Counted from the stretch's first letter, positions 46,278 to 55,264 are shown. The stretch: DNA of 64,000 bases from Elusimicrobiota bacterium (GCA_016180425.1 JACPBF010000012.1:1-64000); one strand, 5' to 3'. A program made the numbers and translations. Notes: a model not told the origin generated them from the sequence alone.

Positions 46278-46547
46278 TTATTTTCTAAGATCAAATCGTT
46301 GAATAACCTTTTGGTACTTTTCCGGGTCAGTTCTTTTTAAATAGGTTAAAAACTGTTTTCTTTCTCCCACAAGTTTAAAAAGACCCTGCCTGGAAGCATA
46401 GTCTTTAGGGGATTCTTTTAAATGGTCTGTTAACTGAGCAATGCGCTCAGTTATAAGAGCGACCTGAATTGCGGGGTTTCCGGTATCTTTTTCATGAGCT
46501 TTAAACTCATCTACCAACGATTTTTTCTTTTCTTTTGTTAATGCCAT
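46278..46547 (-). CDS. rpsO: 30S ribosomal protein S15
   Basis: 89 residues, the exact family length. Landmarks are DTGNPAIQVALITERI, LTDHLKESPKDYASRQGL and RKQFLTYLKRTDPEKYQ. It binds 16S rRNA in the platform. It lies between ribF and pnp. Confidence 0.97.
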   Translation of the reverse strand: MALTKEKKKSLVDEFKAHEKDTGNPAIQVALITERIAQLTDHLKESPKDYASRQGLFKLVGERKQFLTYLKRTDPEKYQKVIQRFDLRK

Positions 46548-46555
46548 AAGAGTAT

Positions 46556-47494
46556 TTAGATTAGCAATTTTCCCAATAAAAGTAAAGCTGTCTTCTTATC
46601 CTTTTCTAATTGTTTTCTTAAATCATCCAGGCTTTGGAATTTTTTTTCATCTCTTATTTTTTTTAAGAATTCCACTTTTAAAATTTCACCGTAAAGTTTT
46701 CCAGAAAAATTAAAAAGATGCGCTTCTAAAGACCGGGCTGGCTTGCCAGCTTCTTTTAAAGTGGGCTTAAATCCTACATTGCAGATGCCGTAAAAAAAAG
46801 AATTGTCCCCAGATGATTTTCCATCTTTAAAATCCACACCTACCCTGCAAAGAAAAACTCCCATGGGCAAAATTTTTAAATCAGAAATTTTAAGGTTTGC
46901 TGTGGGAAAACCTAGTTTTGCTCCACATTTTCTGCCTCCAATGACCCTTCCCAGACAAAAATAAGGATGTCCTAAAAAGCGATTCGCTGTTTCTAAATCC
47001 CCTTTTTTTAAAGCAGCCCGAATCCTGCCAGAAGAAACAGGAGCAGCTTGATCCTCTAAAGCCTTAATCACAGTGATGGGGATAGAATTTTCCTTGCCCA
47101 TCTTTTTTAAAAAAGGAATATCGCCTAAGCGGTCCCTGCCAAAACAAAAGTTATAACCAACCACAATGTTTCTTGCCTGATATTTTTTTTTAAAAAACCT
47201 TAAAAAAAATTCTTTTGCGGAAATTAAGGAACATTTTTTATTGAATTTAAGAACAACGACTTTTTTGATTCCAGCTTCTTTTAAAAGCCGGCTCTTTTCC
47301 TCTGGGGTTGAAAGAAGATAGGGTTCCTTCAAGGGAGTAAAAAAAAGCCTGGGAGGGAATTCAAAAGTTATTGCTAAAGAAGGAAGATGGAATTGAAGGG
47401 AATTTTTCAGAACTTTTTTAATAATTTTTAAATGCCCGCTATGCAAACCATCAAAGGTGCCAATCGTTAAAACAGAGCCGCAATGCTTACTCAC
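46556..47494 (-). CDS. ribF: Bifunctional riboflavin kinase / FAD synthetase
   Basis: 312 residues with a GTG start. The N-terminal nucleotidyltransferase has TIGTFDGLHSGHLKI and the later SSGRIRAALKKGD. The C-terminal flavokinase has RKCGAKLGFPTANL and a late EAHLFNF. It makes FMN and FAD. Nine bases separate it from rpsO. truB, often found just upstream, is absent. Confidence 0.95.
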   Translation of the reverse strand: MSKHCGSVLTIGTFDGLHSGHLKIIKKVLKNSLQFHLPSLAITFEFPPRLFFTPLKEPYLLSTPEEKSRLLKEAGIKKVVVLKFNKKCSLISAKEFFLRFFKKKYQARNIVVGYNFCFGRDRLGDIPFLKKMGKENSIPITVIKALEDQAAPVSSGRIRAALKKGDLETANRFLGHPYFCLGRVIGGRKCGAKLGFPTANLKISDLKILPMGVFLCRVGVDFKDGKSSGDNSFFYGICNVGFKPTLKEAGKPARSLEAHLFNFSGKLYGEILKVEFLKKIRDEKKFQSLDDLRKQLEKDKKTALLLLGKLLI

Positions 47495-47553
47495 TCTTTA
47501 AAACTCTTCAAAAATAATTGTCCAAAATCATTCACTTATGAAATTTTTTTAGA

Positions 47554-48528
47554 CTAAAGCGATTTCCGCGCCAGGCTCAATATTTGATTTGAGACTTCCT
47601 CCATTGAACCTTTAATTTCACAACCGCTCGCGTATTTGTGGCCGCCGCCGCCAAATTTTTCCGCAATTTTACATACATTCACATGCAGCCTGGACCTTAA
47701 GCTGACTTTAATGATGCCATTCAAACTCGATTCTCTTAAAAATAGCGAGATCAGCGAGTTAGGGATTAGCAAGCCATAGTTCACAAATTCATCCGTATCT
47801 TCTTCCGAAGCCTGAACAGCCTTAAAATCCTTTTTTGTAACTTTAAGAACCGCTATCCCACCGTCAATAAACTCAAGTCCAGTTAAAGCCCGGCTCAATA
47901 GCTTTAAAGAGGATAGTCTTCTAGTTCCATACATTTTTTCACAAAGGAAACTGACATTCACATTCTGTTTAAGAAGTTCAGAAGCTATTTTTAAGGTTTG
48001 ACAATTGGTATTAGAATATTGGAATCTGCCGGTATCTGCCATAATCCCAAGGTAAAGAGCTGTGGCTTCATCCTCTCTTAAGGGGAGTTTTAACTGTTGA
48101 AAAAGATAAAAGAGTTGTTCGGAATTTGAAGAGGCTTCTACATCTATTAAATTGATATCTCCAAAAAAAGAATGTTTTAAATGGTGGTCTATATTGATCA
48201 CCAGTTTCGCCTGTTTCTTTAAATCAATAATATTTCCCATTCTCTCTGGTTCAGAACACTCAAACACAATCGCCACATCAAAACTTTTATCAATTTTCTG
48301 AGCATGTTTTATTTCTTCCACCCCTTTAAGAAAAGAAAGTTGTTCAGGCACTGGCTCACGATTCACCAGTTCCACCTGTTTACCGCATCTCCTTAAAAGG
48401 CTGGCCATGGCCAGCTCTGAAGCCACAGTATCTCCATCTGGTTTTTTGTGTCCTGTCAGGAAAAAAGTTTTATGCCTTTTAATAGCAGCTGCGATTTGTT
48501 TATAAACCTTCGTATTATTTTTTCTCAT
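47554..48528 (-). CDS. nrnA: NrnA-type DHH nanoRNase / pAp phosphatase
   Basis: 324 residues. The DHH domain has TGHKKPDGDTVASELAM, the DHH motif in NIDHHLKHS and MADTGRFQYSNT. The C-terminal DHHA1 domain carries the GGGGHKYASG loop. It cleaves nanoRNAs from the 3' end and hydrolyses pAp. Position between rbfA and ribF is conserved in many bacteria. Confidence 0.93.
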   Translation of the reverse strand: MRKNNTKVYKQIAAAIKRHKTFFLTGHKKPDGDTVASELAMASLLRRCGKQVELVNREPVPEQLSFLKGVEEIKHAQKIDKSFDVAIVFECSEPERMGNIIDLKKQAKLVINIDHHLKHSFFGDINLIDVEASSNSEQLFYLFQQLKLPLREDEATALYLGIMADTGRFQYSNTNCQTLKIASELLKQNVNVSFLCEKMYGTRRLSSLKLLSRALTGLEFIDGGIAVLKVTKKDFKAVQASEEDTDEFVNYGLLIPNSLISLFLRESSLNGIIKVSLRSRLHVNVCKIAEKFGGGGHKYASGCEIKGSMEEVSNQILSLARKSL

Positions 48529-48577
48529 TTTTTTTAGAAAATGGATTATTTGGATTAATAAATATAGAAGTTAAAAA

Positions 48578-48976
48578 TTATTCTTGTTGTTTAAGGTAGG
48601 TGACTGAATGTTCCCAACCATTGTAAGTATATTCAAAAAGGATCTGATTGCCCTCCAATAAAGTTCCTGGCCCGCGAATTTTAGATTCAGATAGCACAAT
48701 CTTTACCTTCCCTTTTTCCTTCAACATCTTAACCGTGCCTTTTTCAACTGACATCTGGTAAGTGCCATCCGCATAAATTTTAAGCGGAGGGCTAGCGCAT
48801 CTTTTTCCAGCTCCCCCCACATTATATTTCCAGCATCTATAAGTCCCTTCAATGGAAGAAAAATCCTCTTTCGCAAACCCTAAATTATGAACAAAAAATA
48901 GAAAGAGAATGAGCAGCATGGAACCAATGAGTTTAAAATTATTTTTTAAGGGAACTTGTTCTTTCAGGAATCTCAT
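48578..48976 (-). CDS. Small secreted hypothetical protein
   Basis: 132 residues. Signal peptide at residues ~17-35 (SMLLILFLFFVHNLGFA). The mature ~95 residues look beta-rich, with IEGTYRCWKYN, two cysteines, and YADGTYQMSVEKG, like small lipocalin- or META-type stress domains. I do not recognise the family. It lies inside the translation operon between rbfA and nrnA, where truB is sometimes found. Confidence 0.75.
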   Translation of the reverse strand: MRFLKEQVPLKNNFKLIGSMLLILFLFFVHNLGFAKEDFSSIEGTYRCWKYNVGGAGKRCASPPLKIYADGTYQMSVEKGTVKMLKEKGKVKIVLSESKIRGPGTLLEGNQILFEYTYNGWEHSVTYLKQQE

Positions 48977-48996
48977 TTTATTTCTTTCTTAAAGGT

Positions 48997-49353
48997 TTAA
49001 CCTTCTTCCTTTTCTTTGGCAAGTTGGTTTAAAATGGCTGTTACTCTTTCGGCTTTTTCAGGAGTTTGGTCATACACAAAACTGATTGCCGGGACTTTTC
49101 GTAAACTTTCCAATTTTCTTCCCAAAGTTTTACGCATCTTAGGAATCGAAAAATCTAAAATTTCAGAGCTTGTTTTTTTTTCTTCTTCGCTGCCAAACAC
49201 GGAATAAAAAACTTTAGCGTCGGTTAAATCATCGCTTAAACGCACGGCTGTCACTGTAACAAACCCTAAGCGCGGATCTTTTATCTCCTGAATCAATAGA
49301 GAGATTTCATGCCGCAGCAATTCACTAACTCTTTCACTGCGTTTAAACTGCAT
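48997..49353 (-). CDS. rbfA: Ribosome-binding factor A
   Basis: 118 residues from the ATG at 49353; a TTG four codons upstream also opens the frame but lies within infB. The KH-like fold is visible in ERVSELLRHEISLLIQEI, GFVTVTAVRLSDDL, AKVFYSVFG and a late ISFVYDQTPEKAERV. It matures the 16S rRNA 5' end. It directly follows infB. Confidence 0.93.
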   Translation of the reverse strand: MQFKRSERVSELLRHEISLLIQEIKDPRLGFVTVTAVRLSDDLTDAKVFYSVFGSEEEKKTSSEILDFSIPKMRKTLGRKLESLRKVPAISFVYDQTPEKAERVTAILNQLAKEKEEG

Positions 49354-49354
49354 T

Positions 49355-51529
49355 TCAAGCCTCAAGTTTTCTGGTCTGCTTTTCCATGATAAAAGCTTCT
49401 AAAATATCGTTTTTATTAAAATCTTGAAAATTCTCTAATGATATGCCGCATTCATAACCCTGCTCCACTTCCCGCGCATCATCTTTAAACCTGCGCAAAG
49501 CTTGAATTTTACCTTCATATATAATTTTAGAATCTCTTAAAACCCTAATTTTAGCGGCCCGGCTAACTTTACCTTGCGACACAATACAGCCGGCTACTTT
49601 TCCTTGAGGGGTCTTAAAAACTTCCCTTACATCAACGCGTCCTAAAAACATCTCTTTTTCTTCAGGCTCTAGCATTCCGCTCATGGCTGCTCGAATATCT
49701 GAAATCACCTCATAAATAATCCGATAGGTTTTAATTTCTACTCCTTCTCTGCGGGCAATTTCTTCTGCCTGCGCTTCCGGCCTAACAGTAAAACCTATCA
49801 CAATCGCGTCAGAAGCCGCGGCTAAAGACACATCCGACTCGGTAATAGCGCCTACTCCAGAATGAATGACTTTTAGCCTGATTTGAGAAGTTTCTATCTT
49901 TTCTATGGAATCCTTTAATGCTTCCAGCGAGCCTTGGACATCAGCTTTAAGAATCAATTTAAGCTCTTTAAGTTTACCTTCTTTAGCGGCTGCGGAGAGA
50001 ATTTCTAAAGAGATGTGTCTCTTTTTTTCTATTGTGGCTTCTCTGGAAAGATTGCTTCTTTTTTCTAAAATGTCCCTTGATTCCCGATCAGAATTAACCA
50101 CAATCACTCTATCTCCCAATTGCGGAGTTTCAGAAAAACCCAAAACCTCTACCGGCGTAGCAGGAGGAACTTCTAAAACACGCTGTCCACGGTCATTGGT
50201 TAATGCCTTTACCTTACCGCTAGTCAGCCCGCAAACAAAAGTATTGCCGACTCTTAAAGTTCCTTTTTGAACCAAAACCGTAGCTAACGGCCCTTTTTTA
50301 GGATCCAACTTCGCTTCAATAATAACTCCCTGAGCATTGCGATTAGGGTTAGCCTTAAGTTCTAAAAGTTCCGCCTCCAATAAAATCATTTCTAAAAGTT
50401 TATCAATGTTCATCCTTTTTTTGGCTGATACTTCCACAAAAATGGTTTTTCCTCCCCACTCTTCCGGGGACAGACCATATTGACTCAACTCCTGTTTCAC
50501 CCGATCCGGATTGCTTTGAGGCAAATCAATTTTATTCACCGCTACAATAATCGTTACGCCCGCGGCTTTTGCATGGTCAATCGCTTCTACTGTTTGAGGC
50601 ATGACCCCGTCATCCGCGGCAACCACTAAAACAACAAGATCCGTTGCCTGAGCGCCTCTGGCGCGCATCGCGGTAAAAGCTTCGTGGCCTGGGGTGTCTA
50701 AAAATACGATCTGACCTTTATTAATCTGAACTTTATAAGCTCCAATATGTTGGGTAATACCCCCAGCTTCTTTTTCAGCGACCTGCGTCTCCCGAATAGC
50801 ATCTAGGAGTGAAGTTTTCCCATGATCCACATGGCCCATCACCGTAACAATCGGAGAACGAGGAACCAAACAATTTAGATCATCTTCTTCCTTGGTCATG
50901 GCATCGTCGCTATAAATCGGAACAAATTCAGCGTCAAAACTAAATTCATTGGCTAATAAAATAGCCGTATCAATTTCCAAACGCTGATTAATCGTAGCCC
51001 GAATGCCCATTTTTAGGAGACGCATTAAAAGTTCTCCAATTTTTATATTCATTTTATCCCCAAGATCTTTGACTGAAATAGTTTCATTGATTGTGATTTT
51101 AGATTTAAGCGGAATAGGCATGCTTGCGGTTGGGGCTTGGGTTTGAACAGTTTGTTCTTTAGGGGCGATCTCTTTTTTAAGTTCTAAAACGGGCGCTAAA
51201 GAATCGGCTTGGGCTCCGGCTAAAACGTCTTTTTCTTGCAGCGATGCTTCCTCTAAAATTTCTTTTTTTGGCTCGAGCGATTCCGTAGGAGAAGCGGACT
51301 TTTCTAAAATTTCAGCATCTTGAGAAACGCTTTCCTTCAACCCTTTTTTTATTCTCTTGTGTGCCGTGGTTTTTCCCGGCTCTTTAACTTTTTTTGGCGC
51401 TCTTATGACAGTTGATTTCTTTTCTTTAATAGCAGCGCTTTTAGATTTTATTTTTTTTGCGCTCGAATGAGATTCCTCTTTTTCAAGTTTCTTTGGATTC
51501 TCCTGGGGTTCCTTCTTTTTCACTTTCAC
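49355..51529 (-). CDS. infB: Translation initiation factor IF-2
   Basis: 724 residues. A Lys/Glu-rich N-terminal region (~150 residues) precedes the IF2_N domain and the GTPase core with G1 GHVDHGKTS (about 231), DTPGHEAF and NKIDLP. Domains II to IV follow. GTG start with a strong AGGAGG just upstream; two in-frame GTG codons six bases apart are possible. The start lies inside the nusA 3' end, a 47-base overlap that implies coupling. Confidence 0.96.
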   Translation of the reverse strand: MKVKKKEPQENPKKLEKEESHSSAKKIKSKSAAIKEKKSTVIRAPKKVKEPGKTTAHKRIKKGLKESVSQDAEILEKSASPTESLEPKKEILEEASLQEKDVLAGAQADSLAPVLELKKEIAPKEQTVQTQAPTASMPIPLKSKITINETISVKDLGDKMNIKIGELLMRLLKMGIRATINQRLEIDTAILLANEFSFDAEFVPIYSDDAMTKEEDDLNCLVPRSPIVTVMGHVDHGKTSLLDAIRETQVAEKEAGGITQHIGAYKVQINKGQIVFLDTPGHEAFTAMRARGAQATDLVVLVVAADDGVMPQTVEAIDHAKAAGVTIIVAVNKIDLPQSNPDRVKQELSQYGLSPEEWGGKTIFVEVSAKKRMNIDKLLEMILLEAELLELKANPNRNAQGVIIEAKLDPKKGPLATVLVQKGTLRVGNTFVCGLTSGKVKALTNDRGQRVLEVPPATPVEVLGFSETPQLGDRVIVVNSDRESRDILEKRSNLSREATIEKKRHISLEILSAAAKEGKLKELKLILKADVQGSLEALKDSIEKIETSQIRLKVIHSGVGAITESDVSLAAASDAIVIGFTVRPEAQAEEIARREGVEIKTYRIIYEVISDIRAAMSGMLEPEEKEMFLGRVDVREVFKTPQGKVAGCIVSQGKVSRAAKIRVLRDSKIIYEGKIQALRRFKDDAREVEQGYECGISLENFQDFNKNDILEAFIMEKQTRKLEA

Positions 51530-52820
51530 TCACCTCCTCTATTTCCTTATTATTAGAATTTTTTTTATCCACCACTTTTCTGGCAGATTCAATAATTTTT
51601 TCCGCTGTTTTTTCTCCTATGCCCTGCAAAGCTGTTAATTGGTCCACTTGAGCAAGCGCGATTTTTTCTGCTGTGGTCCAGCCTCCTTTAATCAAGACCT
51701 CTGCTGTTTTAGGTCCCACTCCTTCAATATCAGCTAAATTCTTTTGTAAATTCTCCACATTTTTAGCTGTTTCTTCTTTCTTTTGCGCTTCTGACTGCAC
51801 TTCAATATTCCAGCCTGTTAGTTTTGAGGCTAAACGAACATTTTGCCCGTTTCTTCCCAAAGTTAAAGCAACCATGTCGTTAGAGACAGTCACTTGCGCG
51901 GTCTTATTCGCATCTTTTTGCAAAACAATGGAAAGAACCTTTCCGGGAGAAAGAGCTGCAGCTATGAATTTTTCCGGCTCTGAACTCCAAGGGATGAGAT
52001 CAATTCTTTCCCCTCTTAATTCATCTATCACAGGACGAATGCGCGAGCCTCTGACGCCCACACATGTTCCCACAGGGTCAACCTTAAGATTATTTGATTT
52101 AACGGAAATTTTTGAACGAAACCCAGGATCGCGCGCAATGTTTATAATCTCCACAATTTTTTCATGAACCTCAGGAACTTCCAGCTCTAAGAGCCTTTTA
52201 ACCAGATCTGGATGAGACCGTGAAACTAAAATTTCCGGACCCCGATTGCCTCTCTCCACCTTTAACACCAATACTTTAATTCGGTCTCCTAAATTAAAAC
52301 GTTCCCTTCTCACTTGTTCCCTTACAGGTAAAAGCCCCTCTGCCTTTCCTAAATCCACAACTATATTTCTTTCCACAAAACGAAAAACAGAGCCGCTAGC
52401 TAAAGTGCTTTCCTTGCCGCTAAATTCTTCAAATATGGTTACTCTTTCTACCTCGCGGATCTTCTGCACAATCACTTGTTTCGCGATTTGAGCCGCTATT
52501 CTGGAAAAATCCACGGTATCCACAGGAAGTTGAACCTCAGATCCCACTTCTGCTTTTAATTTTAAACTTTTGGTTTCTTCTAAAGAAATTTCCTCATTTG
52601 AGTTTTTTACAGAATCCACAACTTTCTTAATTACAAAAGCTTTAATTTCCGCGGTTTCAGGATCAATGGTTGCGGCTAAATTAACATTTCTGCCATAATG
52701 TTTGCGATAAGCGGAAACTAAGGAAGACTCTATCATTTTTAAGAGATCTTCCTTTCTGACGCCTTTATCTTTTTCAATCTGGTCTAAAATATGAATAAGA
52801 GGACTTTTTAATTCTGCCAT
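51483..52820 (-). CDS. nusA: Transcription factor NusA with helix-hairpin-helix tail
   Basis: 445 residues from the ATG at 52820 (GGAAGG upstream); a TTG five codons earlier is less likely. N-terminal NusA domain, S1 domain (LASGSVFRFVERNIVVDLG) and two KH domains (GTCVGVRGSRIRPV; TLGRNGQNVRLAS). The C-terminus carries helix-hairpin-helix repeats (IEGVGPKTAEVL; LQGIGEKTAEKII) and an acidic tail. ylxR, commonly found between nusA and infB, is absent. Confidence 0.96.
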   Translation of the reverse strand: MAELKSPLIHILDQIEKDKGVRKEDLLKMIESSLVSAYRKHYGRNVNLAATIDPETAEIKAFVIKKVVDSVKNSNEEISLEETKSLKLKAEVGSEVQLPVDTVDFSRIAAQIAKQVIVQKIREVERVTIFEEFSGKESTLASGSVFRFVERNIVVDLGKAEGLLPVREQVRRERFNLGDRIKVLVLKVERGNRGPEILVSRSHPDLVKRLLELEVPEVHEKIVEIINIARDPGFRSKISVKSNNLKVDPVGTCVGVRGSRIRPVIDELRGERIDLIPWSSEPEKFIAAALSPGKVLSIVLQKDANKTAQVTVSNDMVALTLGRNGQNVRLASKLTGWNIEVQSEAQKKEETAKNVENLQKNLADIEGVGPKTAEVLIKGGWTTAEKIALAQVDQLTALQGIGEKTAEKIIESARKVVDKKNSNNKEIEEVSESEKEGTPGESKET

Positions 52821-52845
52821 AAATGTACCTTCCAATTAAAGTTCA

Positions 52846-52906
52846 TATCGTTTATGCTTAAAAATTGCTTTCATAGCAGAAACAACTCTCTAAACATAAA
52901 CTATAT
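52846..52906. repeat. Degenerate inverted repeat between rimP and nusA
   Basis: Arms ATCGTTTATGCTTA and CTAAACATAAACTAT pair imperfectly. The loop, read on the minus strand, holds GTTTCTGCTATGAAAG, close to the GTTTCTGCACTGAAAG end of the recA-upstream palindrome. It is probably a relic of that family. Confidence 0.45.
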
Positions 52907-53395
52907 GACATCTAGATTCGCTTTTGCTATTTGCTCGAGAGGGATGGTAACCCTTCCGCTTGTTCTATCGTCAATTTCAATTGTTTTATCCTTACAATTC
53001 AACAAAGTTCCAGAAAAATTTCTTTGGTTTGAGCTGCTTGAAATTGGAGAAAAAATAGATACTTTTACATTCTCTCCTAAAAACCTTAAGTAATGAGCTT
53101 CATTTTTCAACGGGCGGTTAATCCCGGGAGAAGATACTTCTAATGTATAGGAGCCAATCAAAATTTCTGATGTGTCCAACAACATTCCAACTAACTCGCT
53201 TATTTTTTCGCAGTCATCCAAACTAACATGACTTTTTTTATCAAGAGGATCCTGCTTGTCAATAAAAAGGCGCAAAATCCAGGTTCCAGATTCTCTGCGA
53301 TATACAGTTTCTACAAGCTCAAAACCTTTTTTAGAAAGTTCGGGTTCAATTAAACTATTAATTTGCTCTACTAAGCCAATGGGTTCGCTGCTCAT
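52901..53395 (-). CDS. rimP: Ribosome maturation factor RimP
   Basis: 164 residues. The N-terminal domain has GFELVETVYRRESGTWILRLFIDK; the middle has YTLEVSSPGINRPLK, the most conserved RimP stretch. The C-terminal SH3-like domain has DDRTSGRVTIPLEQIAKANL. It matures the 30S subunit. First gene of the rimP-nusA-infB operon, preceded by its own promoter and a leader hairpin. Confidence 0.95.
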   Translation of the reverse strand: MSSEPIGLVEQINSLIEPELSKKGFELVETVYRRESGTWILRLFIDKQDPLDKKSHVSLDDCEKISELVGMLLDTSEILIGSYTLEVSSPGINRPLKNEAHYLRFLGENVKVSIFSPISSSSNQRNFSGTLLNCKDKTIEIDDRTSGRVTIPLEQIAKANLDVI

Positions 53396-53411
53396 GAAAA
53401 GTCTTCCAATC

Positions 53412-53448
53412 TAAAAATAAAAAGTGGCAATAACTTCTGCCACTTTTG
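53412..53448 (-). promoter_or_regulatory. Leader hairpin of the rimP-nusA-infB operon
   Basis: Arms 53420-53429 and 53439-53448 form a 10 bp stem (AAAAGTGGCA with its complement), followed in the minus direction by a T-rich run. The promoter places the transcript start at or just inside the hairpin. It looks like an attenuator or rimP-leader element and is well placed for NusA autocontrol. Confidence 0.6.
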
Positions 53449-53452
53449 GACT

Positions 53453-53481
53453 ATTTTACTTTGTTTTCAATCTCCTGTCAA
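53453..53481 (-). promoter_or_regulatory. Promoter of rimP operon
   Basis: In the minus direction TTGACA (53481-53476), a 17 bp spacer and TAAAAT (53458-53453). Confidence 0.75.
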
Positions 53482-53527
53482 ACTAAGAAACTTTTTTAGA
53501 AGGATGGGTATGCAAAAAATATCGTCT

Positions 53528-53566
53528 TTAACCGAGATTATGCATTAAAAAATGAGAACAGAGACG
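53528..53566 (+). repeat. Truncated palindromic element (left end only)
   Basis: This stretch repeats the left end of the rodZ/lolA element, including AACCGAGATTATGCATTA, AATGAGAACAGAGACG and nothing of the core or right arm. It contributes an ATG at 53552 that opens the downstream ORF but probably is not its start. Confidence 0.75.
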
Positions 53567-53580
53567 CTGTACTTGTTATT

Positions 53581-53589
53581 TGTTATAAT
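53581..53589 (+). promoter_or_regulatory. Extended -10 promoter of membrane protein gene
   Basis: TG-T-TATAAT is a perfect extended -10 box; no clear -35. It lies 29 bases before the ATG at 53618, which decides that start over 53552. Confidence 0.55.
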
Positions 53590-53617
53590 AAAAAATCTGT
53601 TGAAATATAAAATTAAA

Positions 53618-55213
53618 ATGGTTGAAAAAATAGTTGCGAAAATAGAAAATTCTTCCCCAGCCCGTCTTAAAAAAATAATCCTTATCGCTGTTTTCCTTTT
53701 TATCTGGGGCATGATGTCCCATGAAAAGTATTCCGGTTCAGGGGATGAGCCTCACTACATGATGATCTCCTACTCTTTAGTTTTTGACCATGATTTAGAT
53801 CTCTCCAATAACTATGGGGATAAGAACAATATTATTTTTGACGGGAATTTAAGCAAAGAGGAAGCCCATGCAAGAATTGGAGAAAATGGCAAACTCTTTC
53901 CATCGCACGATATTGGCATGAGCCTGCTTTTTGCTCCCTATTTTTCTCTCTCCTATATTTTAGCCCAAGGGATTCCTAAAATAGTTCCAACCTTTATTTT
54001 AAACAAGCTTAAAATGAGACCATGGGAATTCTTAAAACTTTTTTTAGGTTTTGGCATGGTTCTTTTTACATGCTTTATGGCAACCCAAATTTTTGATCTC
54101 TGTTTTTATTTTTCTCAAAATAAGACTAAATCTTTTTTTTGGACTTTTTTTTGCACAATCTCTCCCCCAATTCTTTCTCATTCCTTTCTTTTTTTTACTG
54201 AAATCCCCACTGCCTGCGGCGCGATTTTTATCTATAAAAAAATAAAAATGGAGGAGGAGCTCTCAGCTAAAAATTCTCTATTTCTGGGAATTCTCTCAGC
54301 CAGCCTTATTTTAATTCATATAAGAAATATTATCCTTGCGGGAATTTTATTGTTTTTAATTTTTTTAAAAATAGCAAGGCCTTGCCTGTGCCGGGCGGGG
54401 TCGAGGAGCGTGGGCGAGGAGCATGGGCGAGAGATGAATTCGATTGCGTTCTCACAACCATTCACGACTCTGATGCTTCAAAAAAAATTCGTTCTTTTAA
54501 ATTTAGCGCTTGGGGTAAGCCTTGTCCTCTTTTTAAGGACTTTGCTGAATCTCCATCTTTGGGGAAGTTCACTCACCACAAAACATCTTTTGCTGCATAA
54601 CCTCAAGGGCTTGAATGGTGAAATGATTCTAGAAATCATCTTAAGAACATTTGCGATTTTTTTTGACCAGGAAGGGGGTCTTTTCATTTATGCCCCAATT
54701 TATATTTTATGTTTTGCCGGTTTCGCAATTCTCTGGAAAAAATCCAAGACCACTTTTTTCGAACTTCTTTTGATCTGTTTAACGAGTGTTTTAACAATAC
54801 TTTCTTTCCCTTTTTGGAACCATCATGGCTGGTCTGGTTTTTGGTCCCCAGCTGCCCGCTACTTAGTTCCAATCATGCCCTTTTGCGCTCTTGCGACTTT
54901 TTTTGTTTTCTTTCAATTAAAATCTTTCAACTGGATTGTAAAAGGATTAATAGGTCTGCAAATTATCATCATCCTATTTTTTTGGCAGTTCCCAAAACTT
55001 TTATGGAACGATGGGGACGGCATAAGCGCTCTCAGCCTCTTTTTAAAGGAATATACTTCTTTCAATTTTCTCGCGTTTATCCCCACATGGAACCAATTCT
55101 CATGGAACTCCTTTATAAAATCCATGAACCTTGCATGTTTATGCGTATGGATAACCCTGAACCTTCTGCGCCAATTAAAACGAGATGACGCATCTAATGA
55201 AGCTACGCCTTGA
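53618..55213 (+). CDS. Multispanning membrane protein, GT-C-like
   Basis: 531 residues from 53618 (553 from the ATG at 53552, which lies in an element fragment upstream of the promoter). About ten to twelve TM helices. The first periplasmic loop has GSGDEPHYMMISYSL, with the Asp-Glu pair typical of GT-C glycosyltransferases that use polyprenyl-phosphate sugars. A late loop has WNHHGWSGFWSPAARYLVPI, like the mannosyltransferase-related DUF family. A GC-rich stretch near 54377-54477 adds about 33 unusual residues (RPCLCRAGSRSVGEEHG) between two helices, probably an insertion. Donor and acceptor are unknown. Confidence 0.75.
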   Translation: MVEKIVAKIENSSPARLKKIILIAVFLFIWGMMSHEKYSGSGDEPHYMMISYSLVFDHDLDLSNNYGDKNNIIFDGNLSKEEAHARIGENGKLFPSHDIGMSLLFAPYFSLSYILAQGIPKIVPTFILNKLKMRPWEFLKLFLGFGMVLFTCFMATQIFDLCFYFSQNKTKSFFWTFFCTISPPILSHSFLFFTEIPTACGAIFIYKKIKMEEELSAKNSLFLGILSASLILIHIRNIILAGILLFLIFLKIARPCLCRAGSRSVGEEHGREMNSIAFSQPFTTLMLQKKFVLLNLALGVSLVLFLRTLLNLHLWGSSLTTKHLLLHNLKGLNGEMILEIILRTFAIFFDQEGGLFIYAPIYILCFAGFAILWKKSKTTFFELLLICLTSVLTILSFPFWNHHGWSGFWSPAARYLVPIMPFCALATFFVFFQLKSFNWIVKGLIGLQIIIILFFWQFPKLLWNDGDGISALSLFLKEYTSFNFLAFIPTWNQFSWNSFIKSMNLACLCVWITLNLLRQLKRDDASNEATP

Positions 55214-55224
55214 TTTTAGGGGCA

Positions 55225-55264
55225 TTGACAAATAAGTTTCCATATATATAATATATATATGGAA
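55225..55264 (+). promoter_or_regulatory. brnT promoter with overlapping operator palindrome
   Basis: TTGACA at 55225-55230, a 16 bp spacer and TATAAT at 55247-55252 put the start point on or next to the ATG at 55259. A perfect 27-base odd palindrome (55238-55264, arms TTCCATATATATA) is centred on 55251 and covers the -10 box and start codon. It should be the autorepression site. Confidence 0.8.

Noticed and set aside
53552-53617. Upstream ATG start of the membrane protein at 53552
   Set aside because: It belongs to a truncated palindromic element and lies upstream of the extended -10 promoter.
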